From: Methylobacterium sp. C25
Lineage (GTDB): Bacteria; Pseudomonadota; Alphaproteobacteria; Rhizobiales; Beijerinckiaceae
Length of the DNA: 64,000 nt
Direction of reading: 5' to 3'
Assembly (NCBI RefSeq): GCF_021352225.1
Contig: NZ_JAAUVI010000001.1
Span: forward strand, 1,026,191 to 1,090,190
The notes below the pieces were generated by a model that did no database searches, had not been told where the DNA came from, and worked only from the letters and a program-made list of their open reading frames with translations. Position 1 is the first letter of the stretch. The number at the start of each line of letters is the position of its first letter. Of this stretch, positions 45,097-52,604 are shown piece after piece. The translations under genes were made by a program, and so were the position numbers.

Positions 45097-46866
45097 TCAG
45101 GTAGAGGCAGCCGGGAGCCTGATCTCCGCAGTCGTCCCGGCGCCGGGTTGGCTGTCGAGCCGCAGGCTGCCGCCGGACTGGGTCGCGAAGCGCTCGACCA
45201 TCGAGAGGCCGAGCCCGGAGCCTTTGCCGGATTCTTTGGTCGTGAAGAACGGCTCGGTCGCGCGCTTCAACATCTCAGCGTCCATCCCGTGCCCGGTATC
45301 CTTCACCGACAGGACGACCATGCGTCCCTCCTCCCGCACGGAGATCTGGATGCGTCCCCCCTCGGACATGGCGTCGCGCGCATTCACGACGAGGTTGAGC
45401 AACGCCGTCTCCAACTCGTTCGGATCGACCCGGATCGGACGCAAGCCCCGAGGGGCGTCCAGCGTGATCCTCACCTTGGAGCCGGCCGCCTGGCCGAGGA
45501 GATCGAGCACCCCGACCACCAGATCTGAGGGCTGGACGACCACCGGGTCCTCGTCCTCCTTGCGATGCGCAAATGCCAGCAGCCGCCGGGTGAGCGCCAC
45601 GCCGCGCTCGGCGCCCTGCGTCGCGCCCTTAACGTAACCGTCGACCCGCTCCAGATCGTCCGGCCTGCGGTCGGTCAGGCGCTTGGCCGCGAGTTCGAGA
45701 TTCACCAGGATGATATTGAGCATGTTGTTGAAGTCATGCGCGATGCCACCCGTGAGCTGGCCCAACGCCTCCATCTTCTGAGCCTGCCGCAGGGCCGATT
45801 CCGCCTCTAGACGCTGGTGCTCCTCGGCGAGCAACCGCGATTGCATGGCCGCCTCGTCCCGCGACTTGACGAGCGCCATGCGTGCTACCGAGAACAGCAG
45901 CAAAGTGGCGATAGCCGTAATCACCAGGTTGATCAGGGCCTGGCTGCGCCATGGAGCCAGCACGTTGTCGACGGAAAAGCCCACCTCGACATAGACTGGG
46001 TAGTCATCGACCTTCCGGAAACCCGAGATCCGCCGCGCCCCGTCGATGGGCGAGACGTAGTCGATCGTGCCGTCGGTGAGTTGTCGGATGCCGATTTCGC
46101 TGGCCGTGGCAGTGGTGATAGGGCCGAGACTCCCCATCTGCTCTGGGTCGATCGAGGGGCGTCCGGGGGCAGCGGGGATCTGGGCCAGTACGCGGGTATC
46201 CGCTCGGATCAGGGCGACGCGGTCGCTCTTGGTGAGAGCGAGCGTCCGGTAGAATTCCTCGAAATATTGCTGCGAGATCGCCATCACGAGCGTACCGTTC
46301 GCCGCACCGGGGATCTCGTGGCGGGCACGCGAGGCGAGAAGAACGACCTTTCCCGAAATTCGGCTCTTCACCGGCAGTCCGATCACGAGGCCGTCACGGC
46401 CCTGGAGCGGTCCAGGCCGGTCGCGTGTGGCCGGTGTTGCGTTCTGGATGTACTCGCGATCTCCGAGATACGTCCGGGGCACTGGAAAGTAGCGGCTATG
46501 CGCGACGGCTGCGCCTTTCTCGTCGATGACAGCGATACTATCGACGGAGCGCATGTCTCGGTCGAGGTCGGAGAGATACTCGTGCAGCATCTTCTCCTGG
46601 AACTGCCCCTCGGTATGCAGGAGATGCTCTTCGATCCGGCTGAAAGCGACATTGTACCCGTCGAAGGTCGCCGCGGCCTGCTGCGCCAGGAGCTCCGCCA
46701 TCCGGGTGGTACGGTTCGTCGCATTGTCGAGTAACAACGCGCGGCCCTGCAACGTCACGAAGGCGAAGACGGCCGACGGAACAATGAGCGACAGGACGAG
46801 CAGAAGTCTCAGGAGGCCCGTGGCACTCCTGGCATGTCGAAAGGACCCTCCCAGGCCTCCGAGCAT
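45097..46866 (-). CDS. Membrane sensor histidine kinase with periplasmic Cache-like domain
   Basis: A 589-residue kinase. It has TM1 at about residues 18-38, a periplasmic double-Cache-type domain (about 45-295, with SIAVIDEKGAAVAHSRYFPV and PGPLQGRDGLVIGLPV), TM2 at about 305-325, then HisKA with His377 in GGIAHDFNNML and a HATPase domain (NELETALLNLVVNARDAM, DTGHGMD, GSGLGLSMV). No receiver or output partner is adjacent. It ends 84 bp after the cysteine desulfurase stop in convergent orientation, so a link to the encapsulin is only positional. Confidence 0.92.
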   Translation of the reverse strand: MLGGLGGSFRHARSATGLLRLLLVLSLIVPSAVFAFVTLQGRALLLDNATNRTTRMAELLAQQAAATFDGYNVAFSRIEEHLLHTEGQFQEKMLHEYLSDLDRDMRSVDSIAVIDEKGAAVAHSRYFPVPRTYLGDREYIQNATPATRDRPGPLQGRDGLVIGLPVKSRISGKVVLLASRARHEIPGAANGTLVMAISQQYFEEFYRTLALTKSDRVALIRADTRVLAQIPAAPGRPSIDPEQMGSLGPITTATASEIGIRQLTDGTIDYVSPIDGARRISGFRKVDDYPVYVEVGFSVDNVLAPWRSQALINLVITAIATLLLFSVARMALVKSRDEAAMQSRLLAEEHQRLEAESALRQAQKMEALGQLTGGIAHDFNNMLNIILVNLELAAKRLTDRRPDDLERVDGYVKGATQGAERGVALTRRLLAFAHRKEDEDPVVVQPSDLVVGVLDLLGQAAGSKVRITLDAPRGLRPIRVDPNELETALLNLVVNARDAMSEGGRIQISVREEGRMVVLSVKDTGHGMDAEMLKRATEPFFTTKESGKGSGLGLSMVERFATQSGGSLRLDSQPGAGTTAEIRLPAAST

Positions 46867-47001
46867 CCGATGTCCTGCTCATTCAAGCTGATTCGCGGCC
46901 GATCATCATGAGAAGATCGAGGATCAGCAAGTCGTTAACCGGGAAATCGAACGGGCGATGCAAGAATACAGCGTCGCACAGGTTGCAGGGGATTTCGAAG
47001 G

Positions 47002-48006
47002 TCAACGCGAACGCCTCAGAAAATCATCGTAGAGTTGGGAAACAGCGTTGCTGTCCTCGAAATGCGGGAAGGCGCCCGTCGGGAGCCGATCGACAGTCCA
47101 GTTTCGCCGGGCAACGGCCTCGCCCACTCGGTCGTAGTCCGTGAAGTCTCCGCGCGACCCACGCAGCATCCAGACCGGCAAGCGCAACGCTGCATAGAGC
47201 CGGCTGACGTCGGTCGGGAACAGGTAGCCCGAGAGGAAGGAGAACGGCGCATACTCGGCCCCAGGCTGGCGTACCGAGAGCTGGTCGTACTCGAACAGGC
47301 CCTCGTCGATATCCTTCGAGCCCCAGGTTCGTTCCAGAAAGTAGCGCATGCTCGGCCGGCTCACGAGGGCATCGAAGAGCGGCCGCCCCCAGAGCGGGAA
47401 GCCGACGATCTCGCGCGTCAGCGGGTGCCGGCGGTCGCCGCCCGTCGGACCGTCGCCGGAAAGGCGCTCGTCGAACCCCACAGGGCTGATCATGCCGAGG
47501 CTGGCATAATCCGCCGGCTGCTCCAGCGCAGCGCGGGCAAGATAGGCACAGGGCAACGACAGCGCGATGGCGTCGATCGGCGGCCCGCCGTGGCGGCCCC
47601 GGATCTCCCGAGCGACCGCGTGGATCGCGTCGGTCATCAGCCGCGGCGTGTAGCTTCGGTCCGACCGCTCGGAGAAGCCGAAGCCCGGCAGGTCGAGGGC
47701 ATAGACCGGCCGGCTGTGCCGGTAATGCTTGTAGAGCGGCCGGACCTCGTAGGCATTGGCCGCCGCGTTGACCGAGTGGATCAGCAGAAGCGGCACGCCG
47801 GGCCGCTCGTCGGAGGCGTAGAAGCTCACCGCGCCGGCCCGCGTCCGAAGCACGCGGCGCCGGCCCGGCAATGCCGGGGGAAGCGGTACGGACCCGCGGC
47901 CGAGATGGCTCCAGGCGATCCAGGCGCCCGCCGCGGCCAGCGGCAGGAGGGCGAGGGAGGTCGCCGGCCGCCCGCGGCTGGGGAGGCGGTTCGGGTGGAA
48001 GATCAT
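47002..48006 (-). CDS. Alpha/beta hydrolase
   Basis: A 334-residue protein with an N-terminal hydrophobic stretch (about residues 15-30) and an alpha/beta-hydrolase core: VPLLLIHSVNAAANAYEVRP as oxyanion segment, YALDLPGFGFSERSDRSYTP, then the nucleophile region DAIALSLPCAYLA in place of GxSxG, and a C-terminal GAFPHFEDSNA with the catalytic His. The LSLPC elbow is unusual but recurs in relatives with LSLSS-type elbows. It probably is membrane-anchored. It lies just downstream (12 bp) of the DUF4174 gene, likely one operon. Confidence 0.85.
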   Translation of the reverse strand: MIFHPNRLPSRGRPATSLALLPLAAAGAWIAWSHLGRGSVPLPPALPGRRRVLRTRAGAVSFYASDERPGVPLLLIHSVNAAANAYEVRPLYKHYRHSRPVYALDLPGFGFSERSDRSYTPRLMTDAIHAVAREIRGRHGGPPIDAIALSLPCAYLARAALEQPADYASLGMISPVGFDERLSGDGPTGGDRRHPLTREIVGFPLWGRPLFDALVSRPSMRYFLERTWGSKDIDEGLFEYDQLSVRQPGAEYAPFSFLSGYLFPTDVSRLYAALRLPVWMLRGSRGDFTDYDRVGEAVARRNWTVDRLPTGAFPHFEDSNAVSQLYDDFLRRSR

Positions 48007-48018
48007 GCGGCCCGGCCC

Positions 48019-48432
48019 TCAGCGACGCTTCATCTCGTCGCGCCGCATCGGCATGGCGTCGATCGTCGCGAACAGGTTTTGCGGCGGGATCGGCTCGCCG
48101 GAGGAGAGCTTGGAGCCGCCATCCTTGCCGATCAGCACGGCACGGAAAGCGCCCTCCGACAGGCCGAGGCGCTGCCGCAGCGCCGCCGCCTGCCTGCCCG
48201 AACCGATGGCCTCCACCACGACGAGATCCCGCTCCGACACCCCGGCACGCGCCGAGGCCAGGGCCTCGCGCTGGGCCTGCAGCCGGGCATCGCCCGCCTC
48301 GGGCGCCGCGATGACCAGGACACGCGACTTCCAGAGATGAGCGGCCAGTGGATCGCCTCCCGCCGCCATCGCGCCGACCGTGGTCGCCGTGACGAGGGCA
48401 GCTCCCGCGAGGCCTCCAATCCAAGCCGTCAT
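48019..48432 (-). CDS. DUF4174 domain protein, exported
   Basis: A 137-residue protein with signal peptide or anchor (WIGGLAGAALVTATTVGAMA) and a DUF4174 domain: SRVLVIAAPEAGDARLQAQR, ARAGVSERDLVVVEAIG, FRAVLIGKDGGSKL and the terminal LFATIDAMPMRRDEM. Start at 48432 is set by GGAGGAG. The family has a thioredoxin-like outline without the CxxC and no proven function. It is first gene of a two-gene unit with the hydrolase. Confidence 0.85.
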   Translation of the reverse strand: MTAWIGGLAGAALVTATTVGAMAAGGDPLAAHLWKSRVLVIAAPEAGDARLQAQREALASARAGVSERDLVVVEAIGSGRQAAALRQRLGLSEGAFRAVLIGKDGGSKLSSGEPIPPQNLFATIDAMPMRRDEMKRR

Positions 48433-48776
48433 GTCGTCGTCTCCTCCCGCTGCTCTGGTTCGACAACGTTCGCGAAGCCATTCGGATCTCTGCGATCGAT
48501 GGGCGCAGCGGGCTCCGTCACTCTTCTCGACTGCGAGAAGAGGCGACATGCGCATGGCCGATCCTCAGAGTGAGGACCGTTCCAACTCGATCACGTTCAC
48601 GATACAATCGGATTAAAATATATTAGCAAACGTGCACACTGTTCAGACATATATCAGACTAAAATCGCCCTATCCGGCGAAACATCTTTCTTTGTTCCTG
48701 GGAATGTCTTTGCTTCGCGAAGCTATGCACTAGCTTGTCTCGCGCGGGCACAGGCTCGCGTTTGAGGAGGATTCGG
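48433..48776. other. AT-rich divergent intergenic region
   Basis: About 340 bp, AT-rich at 48590-48690 (GATTAAAATATATTAGC region). It should carry promoters for the DUF4174 operon and the His-rich peptide. No gene or RNA recognised. Confidence 0.4.
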
Positions 48777-49013
48777 ATGTCCACACGGCTTCTCGGCGGC
48801 CTCGCCGCTCTCGTCCTGGCCACCGGCCTGCAGATCGGATCGGCGCAGGCTGCACCCGTCGCGACGGGCGCTGGTCTCGCGGGTCAGGACGATACGACGC
48901 TGGTGCACAGCGTCCGCCATGGTGGCCACCATCACCACCATCATCACGGATGGCGCCGGCACCGCCACCATCATCATCACCACCATCATCATCGCCGCCA
49001 CCGTCACTGGTGA
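48777..49013 (+). CDS. Exported His-rich small protein
   Basis: A 78-residue protein with a signal peptide (LGGLAALVLATGLQIGSAQA) and a C-terminal half of almost pure His and Arg with runs of seven and nine His. GAGGAGG lies six bases before the ATG. The His runs predict tight binding of nickel, copper, zinc or cobalt in the periplasm. It ends in a strong terminator. It is the His counterpart of the Met/Lys-rich peptide at 13500-13733. It is not linked to a metal transporter here. Confidence 0.8.
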   Translation: MSTRLLGGLAALVLATGLQIGSAQAAPVATGAGLAGQDDTTLVHSVRHGGHHHHHHHGWRRHRHHHHHHHHHRRHRHW

Positions 49014-49029
49014 GCATCGGGCGACGGAA

Positions 49030-49051
49030 AGGGGCCTCGCGGCCCCTTTTT
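49030..49051 (+). terminator. Rho-independent terminator of the His-rich gene
   Basis: GGGGCC (49031-49036) and GGCCCC (49041-49046) with a TCGC loop, followed by TTTTT (49047-49051). It lies 17 bp after the stop codon. Confidence 0.9.
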
Positions 49052-49076
49052 CATGGGCGTGAGCCCGCCCGGAGGA

Positions 49077-50948
49077 TCAGGCCGAGGCGCCCTCGATCTC
49101 TCCGCTGAGTTCCAGCCACTCCTCTTCCGCACGGGCCAGAGCCGTGGCGGCGTCTGAGCGCATCTTGGCCAGCTCGCCGGCCTTGGCTGCATCCTTCAGG
49201 AAGGCCGTGCCGTCGCCGAGCGCCGCGTCGATCTTGGCGATGGCGGTCGAAAGCTTCTCCATCCGCGCCTCGGTCGCCTCGAGCCGCTTGCGAAGCGGAG
49301 CCAGCGCAGCGCGGCGCTCCACGGCCGAGCGGCGCGCCTCGGCCTGCCGGCCACCGCTGCCCTCCGAGGCGCGATCGTCGTCGCGGTCCGGGCCAGCCAG
49401 GACGAGGCGGCGATAATCGTCCATGTCGCCGTCGTAGGCCTTCACCGAGCCGTCGCCGACGATCCAGAGCCGGTCGGCGCAGGCCTCGACCAGGAAGCGG
49501 TCGTGGCTCACCAGGATCACGGCGCCTTCGTAGTCGTTGATCGCCTCGACCAGGGCCTGGCGGCTCTCGATGTCGAGATGGTTCGTCGGCTCGTCGAGGA
49601 TCAGCAGGTGCGGCCCCTCGAAGGCCGCGAGCCCCATCAGCAGCCGCGCCTTCTCGCCGCCGGAGAGCTGGCCCACCGGCGTATCGGCCTTGGAAGCCGG
49701 GAAGCCGAGCCGCGCGGCGGCCGAGCGGACCCGCGCCTCGGGCGCGTCCGGCATCAGGTCGCGGACATGGGCGACGGCGCTCTCGGCCGGGCGCAGCTCG
49801 TCGAGCTGGTGCTGCGCGAAATAGGCGACCTCCATCTTGGAGGAGCGCCGCATCTCGCCCGAGAGCGGCGGCAGCCGTCCGCCGATCAGCTTGCAGAAGG
49901 TCGACTTGCCGTTGCCGTTCGCGCCGAGCAGCGCCACGCGATCGTCCGGCGCGAGGCTGAGGTTGAGGCCCTTCAGCACGATGCGCTCGCCATAGCCCGC
50001 CTGTACCCGCTCCATGGCGACGATCGGCGGCGAGAGCGGCCGCTCCGGGCTCGGCAAGTGGATCACCGGCACGTCGTCTTCGAGGAGCGCGGCGATCGGC
50101 TCCATCTTGGCCAACCGCTTCATGCGCGATTGCGCCTGCCGGGCCTTGGTGGCCTTGGCCTTGAAGCGGTCGACGAAGCTCTGGAGATGCGCGCGCTCGG
50201 CATCCTGCTTTGCCTTGGCCTTGGCCTGCAGCACACGCTTTTCGGAGAGCTGCCGGGCGAAGCTGGTATAGCCGCCGCGGTAGATCGTCAGCTTGCCCCG
50301 GTCGAGGTGGAGGATGTGATCAACGCACTCGTCGAGCAGATCGCGGTCGTGGCTGATGATGACCGCGGTGCGCGGATACTTTTCGAGGTAATCGTAGAGC
50401 CAGATCGTGCCCTCGATATCGAGATAGTTCGTCGGCTCATCGAGCAGCAGCAGGTCGGGTTCGGAAAAGAGCACGGCCGCGAGCGCCACGCGCATGCGCC
50501 AGCCGCCGGAGAAGTCGGAGCAGGGCCGTGCCTGTGCTGCCGCATCGAAGCCGAGGCCGTGCAGGATGGCCGCGGCGCGGGCCGGGGCCGAATGCGCGTT
50601 GATGTCGACGAGCCGCGTTTCGATCTCCGCCCGGCGCAGACCATCGGCAGTCTCGGCCTCCTCCATCAGCCGCGCGCGCTCGGTATCGGCGGCGAGCACC
50701 GCCTCGTGCAGCGTTTCGGGACCGGCCGGCGCCTCCTGAGCCACGGCGCCGATCCGCATGCCCTTCGGCATCGACACGGCCTTGCCGTCGACCGGCAGCT
50801 CACCGAGGATCGCCCGGAACAGCGTGGTCTTGCCCGCGCCGTTGCGGCCGACGAGCCCGACCCGCGCACCATCGGGGATCGCGAAGGTCGCCGCATCGAG
50901 GATCAGGCGGTCGCCGATGCGGTAGGAGAGGTCGTTGACGCGCAGCAT
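49077..50948 (-). CDS. ABC-F family ATPase (YheS/Uup-like)
   Basis: A 623-residue soluble protein with two ABC domains and no membrane segment. First: GRNGAGKTTL (Walker A), SDFSGGWRMRVALA (signature), LLLLDEPTNYLD (Walker B). Then the linker helix pair (AERAHLQSFVDRFKAKATKA). Second: GANGNGKSTF, QLSGGEKARLLMG, LLILDEPTNHLD, followed by a C-terminal coiled coil (about residues 535-623). ABC-F proteins bind the ribosome E site and relieve stalled translation. A second ABC-F member lies at the right end of the window. Confidence 0.93.
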   Translation of the reverse strand: MLRVNDLSYRIGDRLILDAATFAIPDGARVGLVGRNGAGKTTLFRAILGELPVDGKAVSMPKGMRIGAVAQEAPAGPETLHEAVLAADTERARLMEEAETADGLRRAEIETRLVDINAHSAPARAAAILHGLGFDAAAQARPCSDFSGGWRMRVALAAVLFSEPDLLLLDEPTNYLDIEGTIWLYDYLEKYPRTAVIISHDRDLLDECVDHILHLDRGKLTIYRGGYTSFARQLSEKRVLQAKAKAKQDAERAHLQSFVDRFKAKATKARQAQSRMKRLAKMEPIAALLEDDVPVIHLPSPERPLSPPIVAMERVQAGYGERIVLKGLNLSLAPDDRVALLGANGNGKSTFCKLIGGRLPPLSGEMRRSSKMEVAYFAQHQLDELRPAESAVAHVRDLMPDAPEARVRSAAARLGFPASKADTPVGQLSGGEKARLLMGLAAFEGPHLLILDEPTNHLDIESRQALVEAINDYEGAVILVSHDRFLVEACADRLWIVGDGSVKAYDGDMDDYRRLVLAGPDRDDDRASEGSGGRQAEARRSAVERRAALAPLRKRLEATEARMEKLSTAIAKIDAALGDGTAFLKDAAKAGELAKMRSDAATALARAEEEWLELSGEIEGASA

Positions 50949-51112
50949 GGCCGCCTTCTGAGCGGCACCGGCCTCCGGTGCAAGGCAGGAGCTGCGCGGC
51001 CGACCTCTGCGCGAAGCCCACGGCTGAAAATTCGGCCATGGCTCGCCCAGCGTTCTGGACAGATCAAGTCTGAGAACATATCAAGAACATCGAATCAAGT
51101 TTCGAGGGCGAC

Positions 51113-51397
51113 ATGCAGATCGCAGACCTGTGGATGGAAGGCACCCGGCCCGTTCGCGCGGGCACCAGGACATCGCGGACGCCGGCTGACCTCGCGCGCC
51201 GCCTCGGGGCGCGCTCCGTGCATTTCGACCTGCTGGAGCAGGATCGCGATAGCTGGGGCTGGGCCCTCCGCAATGCTTATGGCGAGGAGGTCGCGCGCTC
51301 GCACGTCGCCTATCCGAGCCGCGTCCAGGCCTCGGCCGCCGCGGTGGCCTTCTCCCGCCTCGTCGCCGAAGCCGGGCGGCAGGTCGGCGGCCGATAG
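51113..51397 (+). CDS. Small hypothetical protein with YegP/DUF1508-like segment
   Basis: A 94-residue protein. Residues 45-85 (SWGWALRNAYGEEVARSHVA then YPSRVQASAAAVAF) resemble a DUF1508-type beta-beta-alpha unit that reads W-L-x-N-G-E-V-A-x-S. The N-terminal part is Arg/Thr-rich. GAGGG precedes the ATG. It is convergent with the HlyD gene, 17 bp away. Function unknown. Confidence 0.6.
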   Translation: MQIADLWMEGTRPVRAGTRTSRTPADLARRLGARSVHFDLLEQDRDSWGWALRNAYGEEVARSHVAYPSRVQASAAAVAFSRLVAEAGRQVGGR

Positions 51398-51413
51398 AGA
51401 CCGAGCTTTCAGC

Positions 51414-52343
51414 TCATCGACCGGCGCCGAGCTGCCTCCGCCAAGCCCCGAAGAAGTCGAGCCACGGCTTCTCGCCGGTCGGCCCGATCGTGACGGTGGC
51501 CGTGCGGCCCGAGACGAGGCGCAGGCTCTCGGGCACGCGGTCCAGGCTGATCCGCACTGGAACCCGCTGGGCGAGGCGCACCCAGGAGAAGGTCGGGTTG
51601 ACGTTGGCGAGGAGGTCAGAGCCGGCGGTGCGCTCGCGGTCGACGATGCCTCCGGCAAAACTCTCGACCCGGCCGGTCAGCACGACATCGTCGCCCATCA
51701 GGCGGATGCTAGCCTTGTCGCCGACATGGATGCGCGGGAGCTTGGTCTCCTCGAAATAGCCCTCGACGCGCAGCGTATCGTTGTCGATCAGCGCCATGAC
51801 GCCCTTGCCGGTGGTGACGTAGTTGCCCGGCCTCAGCTCCATGTTGGTGATCCGGCCGTTCACCGAGGCCTTCACCGCCGAGCGCTGCAGGTTCAGCTTG
51901 GCGAGGTCACGGTCGGCCAAGGCCTGGTCGTAGGCGGCCTTGGCTTCGAGATCGGTGGCGCGCGCCGCCTCGAGCTTCTGCTGCGAGACGACCGCGTCGC
52001 TGAGCTTGCTGTAGCGGCCGTAATCGGCGGCGGCCTGATCGGCGCTCGCCTTCTTGCCCTCCACGATGGCATCGGCCTGCCGCAGAGCGAGGGTGAAGCG
52101 CTCCGGGTCGATGCGGAACAGGACGTCGCCCTGCTTCACGAGTTGGTTGTCCTCCACGAGGACCTCCGTGACGAGGCCGGAGACGTCGGGCGCCACCGCG
52201 ACCACGTCGGCCCGGACCCGGCCGTCGCGGGTCCAGGGGGCGTCCATGTAGTAGTCCCACAGGGCGAGGCCGACTACGATCGCGACGGCGACCATCACCA
52301 GGGTGACGAGGAGACGGAGGGAGAGAGCGAGGAGCCGAGTCAT
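51414..52343 (-). CDS. HlyD/EmrA-type membrane fusion protein of a FUSC efflux system
   Basis: A 309-residue periplasmic adaptor: one N-terminal transmembrane helix (LLVTLVMVAVAIVVGLALWD), the biotinyl-lipoyl half motifs (VVAVAPDVSGLVTEVLVEDN and VKASVNGRITNMELRPGNYV), a helical hairpin between them, and a beta-barrel end (VPVRISLDRVPESLRLVSG). The layout and neighbours match AaeA. It is the last gene of the marR-FUSC-DUF1656-hlyD operon and would bridge the inner-membrane pump to an outer-membrane channel. Confidence 0.92.
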   Translation of the reverse strand: MTRLLALSLRLLVTLVMVAVAIVVGLALWDYYMDAPWTRDGRVRADVVAVAPDVSGLVTEVLVEDNQLVKQGDVLFRIDPERFTLALRQADAIVEGKKASADQAAADYGRYSKLSDAVVSQQKLEAARATDLEAKAAYDQALADRDLAKLNLQRSAVKASVNGRITNMELRPGNYVTTGKGVMALIDNDTLRVEGYFEETKLPRIHVGDKASIRLMGDDVVLTGRVESFAGGIVDRERTAGSDLLANVNPTFSWVRLAQRVPVRISLDRVPESLRLVSGRTATVTIGPTGEKPWLDFFGAWRRQLGAGR

Positions 52344-52394
52344 GGGAGGTGCCGGGCGGTCGAAGGGGGCGCGAAGGGTGGAGGCGCGAGGGCG

Positions 52395-52604
52395 TCAGGA
52401 CGTCAGCGGCAACGCGACGGAGACGACCGCACCGAGCAGGACAACGTAGAGCGCGAGATCGAAGAGCGGGCGATGCCAGACCATGCGGTAGAAGCCGATG
52501 GCGGCGAGCCCCCTGCGCAGGACGATGCTGAGCAGGAAGGCCAGCAGCATCCAGGCCGCGAGGCTCGGGATGAAGACGCCGTAGATGTCGAGCTCGCCGG
52601 TCAT
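52395..52604 (-). CDS. DUF1656 (AaeX-like) small membrane protein
   Basis: A 69-residue protein with two transmembrane helices. DUF1656 signature: ELDIYGVFIPSLAAWMLLAF and GFYRMVWHRPLFDLALYVVL. Its ATG overlaps the FUSC gene stop (ATGA). AaeX-type proteins always accompany FUSC/HlyD efflux pumps. It lies in frame within a larger open frame, and only this segment is real. Confidence 0.9.
   Translation of the reverse strand: MTGELDIYGVFIPSLAAWMLLAFLLSIVLRRGLAAIGFYRMVWHRPLFDLALYVVLLGAVVSVALPLTS

Noticed and set aside
47024..48573. Long open frames on both strands over the hydrolase/DUF4174 genes
   Set aside because: Only the hydrolase and DUF4174 frames show protein-family motifs and ribosome sites; the others are Arg/Pro-rich shadows.
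48951..49010. CAC/CAT-rich run as a possible simple repeat, vector tag or CRISPR-like array
   Set aside because: It is the in-frame His tail of a gene with a signal peptide, ribosome site and terminator; there are no spacers.
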